From Leucobacter denitrificans (GTDB taxonomy: Bacteria; Actinomycetota; Actinomycetes; Actinomycetales; Microbacteriaceae): a DNA stretch of 64,000 nucleotides. Below, in pieces: positions 35,190 through 44,500 of this stretch. The stretch is taken from contig NZ_CP060716.1 of NCBI RefSeq assembly GCF_014396385.1, forward strand, positions 1,240,001 through 1,304,000, given 5' to 3'. The notes under the pieces are model-generated. The model made no database searches and was not told the origin of the DNA. It worked only from the letters and a program-made list of their open reading frames with translations. The first letter of the stretch is position 1, and the number at the start of each line of letters is the position of its first letter. A program made the position numbers and the translations under genes.

Positions 35190-36758
35190 CTAGGAGGTTG
35201 GGGGCTCCATTCCCTCTGGGGGCTTCATTCCCTCCGGCATCTCCCCTGAGTTGAAGCCACCAAGCGCACCTGGAGCAGCAGCACCATCCCCGGGCCCGTG
35301 GCCGGCACCACCGGGCGCACCGCCAACTCCACCGGGCCCACCCATGGATTCTGCGCCCTCACCAGCGACTGCTGCACCAACCTCGACACCGTCGACGTTC
35401 ACGGCGTAGGTCGATCCATGTTCAATATCGGCGGCCGAATACGTTACCGAGCTCGCCTGTTTGCGCGAGGTGAAGGTCGCCACCACCGCACCAGACTCGT
35501 CGACTATCTCGGCCTCTTGACCCGCCCCGAGCGACGCGCTCACGAGCACCCAGCCCTGGCCGTCATCACCGAGGCCGACCTCCATGCCTCCAGCGCTCAG
35601 CGAACGTACCGTGCCGCCGGTGACTGAGATGGCACCGTTCGCATCGATACCACCATTGCCGGCACGGGTCGGGCCGTACACCACGGTGTCACCGCCCGAG
35701 ATCGAGAGCGATCCGTTCGAGTCGATCCCGTCGCCCTCAGCATCGACGGTCACCGATCCACCAGAAATTTCAAGGCGCTCACCCGTGTCGGCCATGCCAC
35801 CACCGGCCATGCCACCACCCGGCCCCACTGCAGATTCTGCTGCAGGCTCGGCTGCACCCGAGTCGGCTGCTCCGAGCTCTGTTGCCCCCGACGCGTTAAT
35901 GCCGTCATCTGAGGCGGTGAGGTCGATCGTGCCACCTGAGATGCCGATGTACGCGGCCTCCATCGCCTCTGTCGACTCTGTTACGGTGACCTGCCCGTCG
36001 CCGACCGAGAGGATCACCTCTCCCTTCACACCGTCGTCGGCGGCCGACACGGCGAGCGATCCACCCGCGATGATGGTGTCGGTCTGCGCCTGCACCCCAT
36101 CGTCACCCGCTGCGATGTCGATCGATCCGCCCGAGATATACACATAGCCTTGGGTTTCGTCGTCTTCTTGGTCGCTCTTCAAGCCGTCACCAGCGGTAGC
36201 ATCGAGCACGACTGAACCGCCCTCCACGACGAGCGAATCCTTGCCGCGCAGTGCATCGTCGGCGGCACTGACGGCCACATTGCCTGAGAGAATCACAAGG
36301 TCATCCTTGCTCGTGATTCCGTCGTTGCCGTTCGCCTGAACGGCGAGAGACCCTGAACCAGAGATCGTGAGGTCCTGCTCCGAGTAGATCGCTGCGTTCG
36401 CCTCGGCATCCTCGGCGTACGATGAGGCGTCAGACACTAAGTTCTCACTGCCTTCAGCCAGGTGGATCGCCACATCGTCAGCCCCCCGCACCTCGATCGC
36501 GGGGCCATCGGGGTTGTCGATGTGCGCGCTATCCAAGACGAGCACGACGAGTGCGTCCTCCGCAGCCTCGACGAGCACTTGACCCTGGAGCGATCCGCTC
36601 AACTGGTATACGCCAGCTTCGCTGATCGTGACGGGAGACGACGCGGCAGACAGATCGATAGCTGTTGCATCAACCGCTGACCACTCATCCTCGTTCACGG
36701 TCGTGTAGTCGGCATTGTCAGCGAGCGCAGGCGGGGTGAATAGGAGCGATCGTTTCAT
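35190..36758 (-). CDS. Carbohydrate-binding Cthe_2159/DUF4353-type beta-helix protein, apparently without an export signal
   Basis: The 522-residue product consists of repeated units such as DLTISGSGSLAVQANGNDGI and YVYISGGSIDIAAGDDGVQA. These ISGGxxxxxAxGDGI repeats form a right-handed beta-helix known from calcium-dependent acidic-polysaccharide binders. The C-terminal tail is rich in Gly, Pro and Met. The ATG at 36758 overlaps the stop of the VTC gene (ATGA, 36755-36758). Relatives are secreted lipoproteins, but this one goes from MKRSLLFTP straight into PALADNADYTTVNEDEW with no hydrophobic core or lipobox, as if the signal had been deleted. Third gene of a trio with the VTC and DUF4956 genes. 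Confidence 0.85.
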   Translation of the reverse strand: MKRSLLFTPPALADNADYTTVNEDEWSAVDATAIDLSAASSPVTISEAGVYQLSGSLQGQVLVEAAEDALVVLVLDSAHIDNPDGPAIEVRGADDVAIHLAEGSENLVSDASSYAEDAEANAAIYSEQDLTISGSGSLAVQANGNDGITSKDDLVILSGNVAVSAADDALRGKDSLVVEGGSVVLDATAGDGLKSDQEDDETQGYVYISGGSIDIAAGDDGVQAQTDTIIAGGSLAVSAADDGVKGEVILSVGDGQVTVTESTEAMEAAYIGISGGTIDLTASDDGINASGATELGAADSGAAEPAAESAVGPGGGMAGGGMADTGERLEISGGSVTVDAEGDGIDSNGSLSISGGDTVVYGPTRAGNGGIDANGAISVTGGTVRSLSAGGMEVGLGDDGQGWVLVSASLGAGQEAEIVDESGAVVATFTSRKQASSVTYSAADIEHGSTYAVNVDGVEVGAAVAGEGAESMGGPGGVGGAPGGAGHGPGDGAAAPGALGGFNSGEMPEGMKPPEGMEPPTS

Positions 36759-37558
36759 GAGTGAATCCTTGGGTGTAGTGGTGCGTTGTGCGAGAACGGG
36801 CCGCGCAGCACGCGCGCCCACTTGTTGCTCGGTAGTTCTGGGTGCAGCGCCGCCGTTCCTGTGCCGAACTTGCTGATTCCACTCGGTCTGTGGCCGAGGC
36901 GCCAGAGGGTGCGGTCGATCTCGCTGGGGCCTCCGAGCGACTTCGATTCGATGATCGCGTGATCGGTCATGCTCAGGGTGCGTGCTGCTCCGTCGTGCCG
37001 CCACGAGGGGCTCACCCAGGCGAGGTGGGTATCGATCGTCGCGCGGCTGCCGCCACGTATGAGCAGGGTGGATCGCGTATAGGTGCTCCGCAACGCAGGA
37101 TGCAACCGATCCACAACTGCGGGATCGACTCCTTGCTCCGCGAGGGTTGCCCGCACGAACCCCGCCGCTTCGGGCGTGAGCTCACCGCGCGCCTGAGGGT
37201 CGATCGGCATGCGCCGCTTCACCGTCGTTCCGCGCCCACCCTTAGTCTTGACCTCGACAAACGATTCGCCCGTGTCGCAGTAGTGCCTCGTGCGGATCTT
37301 AAAACGCCGCCTACGCCGCTGAGCGGTGAGCCGAAAACTTAGACGGTCGAATGTGTCGAAATAGAGAGAGTCATACGAGAGGCGTCGCGTTCGATCAATC
37401 TCAAGCACTCTGGTGCCCGAGTCGAGCCCATCAATCAGCGTTAGCGCGGTGTGGATCGGCACCAAGTACTTGCGGTCCACCCTCGTGAGCAGTGCGGCTT
37501 CGCTGGCGAGCTCATCGAGCCCTACCGGGGCGAACCTCGCGAATGATACGTCGATCAT
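36755..37558 (-). CDS. VTC-domain (polyphosphate-polymerase-like) protein
   Basis: The 267-residue soluble protein has the VTC/CYTH tunnel-fold signature: LLTRVDRKYLVPI near the N-terminus, RRRRRFKIRTRHY, and SFVEVKTKGGRGTTVKRRM. These lysines and arginines would line a triphosphate/polyphosphate tunnel. Eukaryotic VTC4 makes polyphosphate from ATP; bacterial members are annotated as polyphosphate polymerases but are little studied. Coupled by 4-nt overlaps to the DUF4956 membrane protein (37555-37558) and to the carbohydrate-binding protein (36755-36758), so the three probably work at one membrane site. Confidence 0.88.
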   Translation of the reverse strand: MIDVSFARFAPVGLDELASEAALLTRVDRKYLVPIHTALTLIDGLDSGTRVLEIDRTRRLSYDSLYFDTFDRLSFRLTAQRRRRRFKIRTRHYCDTGESFVEVKTKGGRGTTVKRRMPIDPQARGELTPEAAGFVRATLAEQGVDPAVVDRLHPALRSTYTRSTLLIRGGSRATIDTHLAWVSPSWRHDGAARTLSMTDHAIIESKSLGGPSEIDRTLWRLGHRPSGISKFGTGTAALHPELPSNKWARVLRGPFSHNAPLHPRIHS

Positions 37559-38247
37559 CGGGGGCCGCCAGAGGAGTGGTGCGACGCCGATACTGAGCGA
37601 AAGATCTGTTGCTCAGCGTGCGGTTGGTGGGGTGCGGCTGGTGTCGCTGGCTGAGCTGCCGGGGCCCGCGACTTCAGCGAGGCTGCTCCCGAAGTGACGG
37701 TCGGCACGCGGTAGCGCACGTCGACGAGCGTGAGGTCGTTCACGTAGTCCGTGCTCTGCACAGTGAGCGAGGTGACGGTCGCCCCGAGCTTGCGCTCGAG
37801 CTCGGTCTTCAGCTCATCCTCATTGGCAATCGCGCGATCGAGGCGGATCACCTGTTGCCTGCTACGGGAGAGGAGCGATGGGTGATCCGCCGCCCACATC
37901 ACCACGAGAATAACGAAGATGAGCACGCTCGGAACGATGACGCTCGACTGCGCCAGGCCGCCGATGAGGCCCATCGCGAGGGCCGCGAAATAGTAGGCGA
38001 CTTCGCGCTGCGAGATCTCCGAGGATCGAAGCCTGATGATCGAGAGTACACCGAACAGCCCGAGCCCCAGCCCGATCGCGACCTCGGCAGTGCCGAGCAC
38101 CGACGCGACAGCGAGCACGCCGACATTCACGCCGAGAAACGCAACCACCAGGTCTCTTCGCCGATGCCTTGGGTAGTAGATACCGAACACGAGCACGAGG
38201 GCAGCGACGATATCGACGGTGATGAGTATGAGGGCGTTGACGGACAA
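37555..38247 (-). CDS. DUF4956 membrane protein
   Basis: The 230-residue product has four N-terminal helices (from ALILITVDIVAALVLVFGIY to GLIGGLAQSSVIVPSVLIFV) with the conserved loop LSIIRLRSSEISQREVAYYF, then a cytoplasmic ferredoxin-like C-terminus (EDELKTELERKLGATVTSLT). DUF4956 proteins nearly always accompany VTC-domain proteins and are thought to be the membrane part of that system. TTG 38247 with AGGAG 5 nt upstream is the best start; an in-frame ATG at 38295 has no ribosome-binding site. First gene of the trio. Confidence 0.85.
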   Translation of the reverse strand: MSVNALILITVDIVAALVLVFGIYYPRHRRRDLVVAFLGVNVGVLAVASVLGTAEVAIGLGLGLFGVLSIIRLRSSEISQREVAYYFAALAMGLIGGLAQSSVIVPSVLIFVILVVMWAADHPSLLSRSRQQVIRLDRAIANEDELKTELERKLGATVTSLTVQSTDYVNDLTLVDVRYRVPTVTSGAASLKSRAPAAQPATPAAPHQPHAEQQIFRSVSASHHSSGGPR

Positions 38248-38347
38248 AGGTTCTCCTGAAATCAGCGCGCGTGTTGCGCGGTGATCCCATCCCACCGAAA
38301 ATGCCTATGCGAGACCTATGATTTCACCCCAAGTAGGTTGAAAGCGG

Positions 38348-38410
38348 GAATATCTGCGCAGAGAAATCCGCTCTTTAGCGCCAGATTTACAGACATTTCT
38401 GCGCATATTT
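38348..38410 (-). terminator. Imperfect stem-loop after the phosphoribosyltransferase gene
   Basis: ATAT..TGCGCAGA..AAAT (left) pairs with ATTTCTGCGCATAT (right) with small bulges, and a minor CGCT-CTTT-AGCG hairpin lies inside. It starts 12 nt beyond the stop codon of the minus-strand gene. Confidence 0.5.
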
Positions 38411-38421
38411 AGCCGAAGAAG

Positions 38422-39117
38422 CTACGCCTTCGCCTGCTCCAGGATCTCGAGCACCTCGGCGTCGGAGACCTGGCGGAAGTCAAGATAAGCCATGCCTACC
38501 GCGTGAAGTCTCGGCGCGATCCACGGGCACAGCACTTCGTCGACCTCCTCCAAGAATGCAGCGGGCACAGAGCCGACGATGACCGGTAGTGCGAGTATGA
38601 CGCGGGCAGCGCCTGCGGCCCTGGCGGCGCGAATTGCGGCGAGCGCAGTCGCACCGGTCGCAACGCCGTCGTCGACGAGGAGCACTGTGCGGTCGGCGAG
38701 GTCGAGGTCTGACCGACCGCGCCTGTAGTCTGCTCGTCTTCGCCGAAGTTCGGCGACCTCGGCGGCTTCGATCTGTTCGGCTTCCTTCGCGTCTGCACCC
38801 CATTGCCGAACGGCTTCGGCGAGCTCCGGGTTTTCGACGCGCACGATCGTCTCGCCCACCGCTGCAACCGCACCCATCGCGACCTCTGGCTGCCCAGGCA
38901 TGCCGAGCTTTCGCACAATGAGCACATTGAGCGGCACGCCGAGGGCGGCGGCGACCGGTTCTGCAACGGGCACGCCGCCGCGAGGCAGCGCAAGCACAAT
39001 TGGTGGATCGTCGCCTTCGGCTCCCTGCGCCGCGAGAGCCTCGGCAACCACACCGGCGAGCACGGCCCCGGCGGCACTGCGATCCGCATACGGTCGAGAG
39101 TCGCCACCGTTTTCCAT
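38422..39117 (-). CDS. Phosphoribosyltransferase-domain protein
   Basis: The 231-residue type I PRTase fold has the PRPP motif DRTVLLVDDGVATGATALAA near residue 145 and an early LPRGGVPVAEPVAAALGVPL with VRKLGMPGQPEVAMGAV. This matches the family often found near dienelactone-hydrolase or stress genes, whose reaction is not established; a nucleobase is not obvious as acceptor. ATG 39117 has GGAG 6 nt upstream; a TTG at 39129 is an alternative. It lies 33 nt downstream of clpB on the same strand and could be co-transcribed as part of the heat-shock response. Confidence 0.8.
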   Translation of the reverse strand: MENGGDSRPYADRSAAGAVLAGVVAEALAAQGAEGDDPPIVLALPRGGVPVAEPVAAALGVPLNVLIVRKLGMPGQPEVAMGAVAAVGETIVRVENPELAEAVRQWGADAKEAEQIEAAEVAELRRRRADYRRGRSDLDLADRTVLLVDDGVATGATALAAIRAARAAGAARVILALPVIVGSVPAAFLEEVDEVLCPWIAPRLHAVGMAYLDFRQVSDAEVLEILEQAKA

Positions 39118-39150
39118 CACGTACTCCAATCCCGGGCGCCGATATGGCAG

Positions 39151-41397
39151 CTACTCCTCGACGATCTCCCCTTCAATGACCTCGTCCGAGCCGTCGATCC
39201 CATTGGTTGTCCCTGCGGTAGGGATCCCCCCGGGCCGTGTCGCATCGAGCGCGAGCTCGTCGCCGCTCGTCGCCACGTCGACGCGCACCATGTCTCCATC
39301 GTGCGCCTCGCCACCGAGGATCGCGCGGGCAAGCCGGTCATCGATCTCACGCTGCATGAGTCGGCGCAGCGGACGAGCGCCGTAGATCGGGTCATACCCG
39401 CGCTCGGCCAACCAGCTGCGTGCGGCGGGCGTGACCGCAAGGGTGAGCCTGCGTTCGGAAAGACGCTGCTGCATGCGGTCGATCGACAACTCAACGATCT
39501 GGCCTAGATCCTCTTGCGAGAGCGAGTGGAAAATCACCATCTCATCGAGACGGTTCACAAACTCGGGCTTGAACGCGCGACGCACAGTCTCGCGCACTGC
39601 CTCTTCCTTTTCAGACCACGCCATGTCGGGATCGATGAGGTACTGCGACCCGAGGTTCGAGGTAAGAATGAGGATTGTATTGCGGAAGTCAACCGTGCGC
39701 CCCTGACCGTCGGTGAGGCGACCGTCATCGAGCACCTGCAGCAGCACGTCGAAGACCTCGGGGTGCGCCTTCTCAACCTCGTCGAGCAGCACGACCGAGT
39801 ACGGCCTGCGGCGCACAGCTTCGGTGAGTTGGCCGCCCTGTTCGTAGCCGACATACCCGGGAGGGGCCCCGACGAGGCGAGACACCGAGTGTTTCTCGCC
39901 GTACTCCGACATGTCGATGCGAACCATGGCGTGTTCATCGTCAAAGAGGAACTCGGCGAGAGCCTTGGCGAGCTCGGTCTTGCCGACACCAGTTGGCCCG
40001 AGGAAGAGGAACGAGCCGGTGGGTCGGTTCGGATCCGCAATGCCTGCTCGGGTGCGCCGAACCGCGTCGGCCACCGCGCGCGCAGCCTCCTGCTGCCCCA
40101 CAACGCGCTTCGCGAGCTCGTGCTCGAGCGCGAGCAGCTTCTCGGTCTCGCCCTGGAGCAGGCGACCGACTGGAATCCCTGTCCACGCGGCGACAACATT
40201 TGCGATGTCTTCGTCGGTGACCTGGTCGTTCACCATGCGGGGTTCGCCGTCGGCCGTAGTGCCCTCGCTCTCCGCACGCTCTGCCTCTGCTATCTCGCGC
40301 TCGATGTCGGGAATCTCCCCGTAGAGAATCCGTGAGGCGCGCTCGAGGTTTCCCTCGCGCTGGGCAATCTCAGCCTCCATGCGCTTGCTATCGCGCTGTT
40401 CGCGAAGCTCACCGAGTCGGTTGAGTGACGTGCGCTCGCGTTCCCACCGCGCCTCGAGCACGGCAAGCTCAGCCTCACGGGTCGAAAGATCCTCGCGCAG
40501 CTTCGCGAGCCGCTCTTTCGATGCGTCGTCTTTCTCTTTTTTCAGTGCAAGTTCTTCGAGCTTCAGCCGATCCACCGCGCGGCGCAGCTCGTCGATCTCC
40601 ATTGGCGCCGAGTCGATCTCCATGCGCAGGCGCGACGCCGCTTCGTCAATGAGGTCGATCGCCTTGTCTGGCAGCTGACGCGCGGTGATGTATCGGTTTG
40701 AGAGTGACGCCGCTGCAACAAGGGCCGAGTCGGCGATCGTCACCTTGTGGTGCGCCTCGTAGCGCTCCTTGAGCCCGCGGAGAATCGCGACCGTGTCTTC
40801 GACCGACGGCTGCCCCACGTACACTTGCTGAAAGCGCCGTTCAAGTGCCGCGTCTTTCTCGATGTACTCACGGTACTCGTCGAGCGTTGTCGCACCGATG
40901 AGGCGCAGCTCGCCACGCGCGAGCATCGGCTTGAGCATCTGCGATGCGGCCACCGAGGACTCGCCGCCGCCAGCACCCATGAGGGTGTGCAACTCATCGA
41001 TGAACGTGATGATCTGCCCGTCGGAGTCTTTGATCTCCTGCAGCACCGCCTTCATGCGCTCCTCGAACTCGCCACGATATTTGGCACCCGCGATGAGCGC
41101 TGAAATGTCGAGCGAGATGAGCTCTTTGTCTTTGAGCGACTCGGCGACATCGCCCGCGACGATACGCTGGGCGAGCCCCTCGACGACGGCTGTCTTACCG
41201 ACGCCAGGCTCACCGATGAGCACTGGGTTGTTCTTCGTGCGCCGGGTGAGCACCTGGCTCACACGGCGGATCTCGCTGTCGCGCCCGATCACCGGGTCGA
41301 GCTTGCCCGAGCGCGCGACCTCGGTGAGGTTCACGCCGAACTGTTCAAGCGCGCTTTGCTCGCCGCCCTCTGGGGCGGGCTGCCAATTTGCCTGCAT
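39151..41397 (-). CDS. clpB: Disaggregase ClpB lacking the N-terminal domain
   Basis: The 748-residue AAA+ disaggregase works with DnaK to pull proteins from aggregates. Walker A of the first ATPase domain (GEPGVGKT) is at 62-69, where full-length ClpB has it near 200, so the Clp_N domain is absent. The M-domain coiled coil ([20 protein letters not shown] onwards) is present, as is the second ATPase ([36 protein letters not shown]). ATG 41397 has GAGGAA 5 nt before it, and no upstream frame encodes an N-domain, so this is the real start. A perfect HAIR operator lies 60-80 nt upstream: HspR should control it together with dnaK. Confidence 0.95.
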   Translation of the reverse strand: MQANWQPAPEGGEQSALEQFGVNLTEVARSGKLDPVIGRDSEIRRVSQVLTRRTKNNPVLIGEPGVGKTAVVEGLAQRIVAGDVAESLKDKELISLDISALIAGAKYRGEFEERMKAVLQEIKDSDGQIITFIDELHTLMGAGGGESSVAASQMLKPMLARGELRLIGATTLDEYREYIEKDAALERRFQQVYVGQPSVEDTVAILRGLKERYEAHHKVTIADSALVAAASLSNRYITARQLPDKAIDLIDEAASRLRMEIDSAPMEIDELRRAVDRLKLEELALKKEKDDASKERLAKLREDLSTREAELAVLEARWERERTSLNRLGELREQRDSKRMEAEIAQREGNLERASRILYGEIPDIEREIAEAERAESEGTTADGEPRMVNDQVTDEDIANVVAAWTGIPVGRLLQGETEKLLALEHELAKRVVGQQEAARAVADAVRRTRAGIADPNRPTGSFLFLGPTGVGKTELAKALAEFLFDDEHAMVRIDMSEYGEKHSVSRLVGAPPGYVGYEQGGQLTEAVRRRPYSVVLLDEVEKAHPEVFDVLLQVLDDGRLTDGQGRTVDFRNTILILTSNLGSQYLIDPDMAWSEKEEAVRETVRRAFKPEFVNRLDEMVIFHSLSQEDLGQIVELSIDRMQQRLSERRLTLAVTPAARSWLAERGYDPIYGARPLRRLMQREIDDRLARAILGGEAHDGDMVRVDVATSGDELALDATRPGGIPTAGTTNGIDGSDEVIEGEIVEE

Positions 41398-41457
41398 GGT
41401 GTTCCTCTCATGGTCCGTAGGTGTTGTGTGGATCGGCTCACGCACCGAAATCACAAA

Positions 41458-41478
41458 CTTGAGTGCAGTTGACTCAAG
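41458..41478 (-). promoter_or_regulatory. Perfect HAIR operator (HspR site) of clpB
   Basis: CTTGAGT, 7 nt (GCAGTTG), ACTCAAG: an exact match to the HspR-associated inverted repeat consensus. It lies between the gdh stop and the clpB start, as in Streptomyces and Mycobacterium. Confidence 0.95.
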
Positions 41479-41502
41479 TTTATAAAACTTTGTCGACGGC
41501 CG

Positions 41503-44500
41503 CTACTGCCGCATGCTGGGAGATTGGCGCACGAGCGAGCGAAGCCTGCGAAGCGCGACCGATAGCGTTGCGAGCCCCGTTTCCTCACCTGCACCCGCAG
41601 CGGCCGCAGCCTCGTCGAGCGCACGCGCTGCAGCCGGTCCGCCACCCGCGATCCATGCGTCGACGCGGGCCACTGGATCCACAACCGCCGCATCGCCACC
41701 CGCCGTGCGCTCGATGGCCGACGCGGTGAGCTCGCTCATCACCGCGTAGAGGTCGTCGCGCATCGCAGCCCTCGCGAGTGAACCCCACCGGTCGTCTTGC
41801 GGCAGCACCGTCACGCGGGCAAGCAACTCGTCGATGTGCACGCGCGACGATGTAGCGAAGTAGACGCCCGCGACCTCGTCAATGCTCCACCCACGAACCC
41901 GCGACTGCTCGATGATATCGAGCAGAGCGAGTGAGTCGAGCAGCCCAGCCCCTCGCTGTGCAAGCTCTTCGGGAACACCGGCCTCCACGAACTCCGCTTT
42001 CTCGGCGTCGAAGCGCTCTCGCTCTACACCCTGCTGCAGCGACCCGAGTTGCGGCGCGAGCTGCGACACCGAGTCTGCAAACAACTCGACCTCAGCACCG
42101 ATGTCAATGGATTCTGATCGGTGCTGCACAAACCACCGGGTTGCGCGATCGAGCAGCCGCCTGAACGTGAGGTACAGCTTCGTCTGCACCTCGGTCGACA
42201 CGACATTGTCTGTCGCCTCGACCTGCTCGACGAAGCCGCGCAGGTCGAAGATCTCTCGCGCGGCCACGTAGGCGAGGGCGATCTGCTCGCTCGTCGCACC
42301 GGTCTCGTCGGCGGCACGGTAGGCGAAGGTGATCCCTCCGCGATTCACCATCGAGTTGACGACCGAGTTGACGATGATCTCGCTGCGCAACGGGTGCGCG
42401 GCGAGATCATCACCGTACACCTCACGAATCTGCGCGGGAAAATACTCCGCCATCGTGCGCTCGAACCAGGGGTCTGCGGCGAGCGCGGTCGACGCGAGAT
42501 CCGCCTTCAACGCGAGCTTCGCATAGGCGATGAGCACGGCGAACTCGGGCCGTGTCAGACCACGACCGGCCGCAATGCGCTCGTTAACCTCGGTGACGCT
42601 CGGCAGGCCTTCGAGTTCGCGGTCGAGCTCGTCTCGCCCTTCGAGCCACTCGATGAGCCGCTCGTGTGAGGGCAGCATCTCTGCGGCGTTGGCCCGAGAG
42701 TTGCCGAGGAGCACGTTTTGCTCGTAGTTGTCGCGCAGCACCTGCACGCCGACGTCGTCGGTCATCGAATGCAGCAGCTCGTTGCGGGCATCGCGGGTCA
42801 GGCGTCTGTCGCGCTCCACAGCACCGAGCAGAATCTTGATGTTCACCTCGCGGTCTGAGGTGCCAACCCCCGCGGAGTTGTCGATCGCATCAGTGTTGAT
42901 CCGCACCCCGTGCATCGCCGCCTCAATGCGACCGTGCTGGCTGACACCGAGGTTGCCGCCCTCGCCAACGACCCGCAGCCTCAGCTCGTTACCGTTAACT
43001 CGCACCGCGTCGTTTCCGCGGTCTCCGATCTCGGCGTTGGTTTCGCTGCTTGCCTTGATGTAGGTACCGATCGCACCGTTCCAGAGCAGGTCGACCGGCG
43101 CAAGCAGCACCGCGCGTTTCAGCTCAGCAGGTGTGAGCGAGTCGACACTCGGTTCGAGTCCCAAAGCGTCCCGCATCTCGTCGCTGATCTTGACTGATTT
43201 AGCCGTGAGCGGGAACACCCCACCTCCTGCCGAGATGAGCGACTCGTCGAAGTCGCCCCATGAAGACCCCGGGGTGTTGAACAGGCGTTGCCGTTCGACA
43301 AAGGTAGACGCCGCGTCGGGCGTTGGATCCACAAAGACATGCCGATGGTCAAACGCCGCAACGAGTCTGATGTGTTCAGAGCGAAGCATCCCATTCCCAA
43401 AAACGTCGCCCGACATGTCGCCAATGCCGACCACGGTAAAGTCCTCGCTCTGGGTATCGTGGCCCATCTCGCGGAAGTGCCGCTTCACCGATTCCCAGGC
43501 CCCGCGCGCCGTGATACCCATGCCCTTGTGGTCGTAGCCCGCCGATCCACCAGAGGCAAAAGCGTCGTCAAGCCAGAACCCGTACTCGGCCGAGATACCG
43601 TTCGCGATATCTGAGAACGACGCCGTGCCCTTGTCTGCCGCGACCACGAGATACGAGTCGTCGCCGTCGTGGCGCACGACGCGCTCTGGTGGCACGACCT
43701 CGCTCCCAACCCGGTTATCGGTGATGTCGAGCAGCCCCCTGATGAAGGTGCGGTATGCGGCCTTACCCCCCTCGAGCCAAGCGGGTCGATCCGCCGGATC
43801 GGGGAGCCGCTTCGCGACGAAGCCGCCCTTCGAGCCGGTCGGCACGATCACCGCGTTCTTCACCATCTGCGCCTTCACAAGCCCGAGCACCTCGGTGCGG
43901 AAGTCTTCGCGCCGATCGCTCCAGCGCAACCCACCGCGCGCGATCGCCCCGAATCGCAGGTGCACGCCCTCGACCTCGGGCGAGTACACCCAGATCTCGG
44001 CCATCGGGTGCGGTTTCGGCAAACCAGGTATCGACGCGCAGTCGAGCTTCATCGACACCCATGGCTTCGGGTCGCCGTGCTCATCGCGCTGGAAGAAGTT
44101 CGTGCGCCAGGTGGCGTCGATGATGCTGATGAAGGAGCGCAGAATGCGGTCCTGGTCGAGGCTCGCCACCTGCTCGAGTTGCTCCTTGAGTGACGCATGC
44201 GCCGCGCGGGTTTGCTCAGCGCGCTCGCCGGTCAGATCTGGATCGAAGCGCAGCTCAAACAACCGCACGATATCGGCAGCGATGGCTGGATGCGCGATGA
44301 GCGCCTGGTCAATGTATTCGACCGAGAACGCCGACCCGATCTGGCGCAGGTACATTGCAATTGCGCGGAGGATGACGATGCGCCGCCACGTGAGTCCACC
44401 GAACAACACGAGCGCGTTCAGGCTGTCGCTCTCTGCCGCCCCGGTCCACACGGCTGCGAACGCCCGCTCGAACTCAACGCCCCACTCGGGGTCATTCCAA

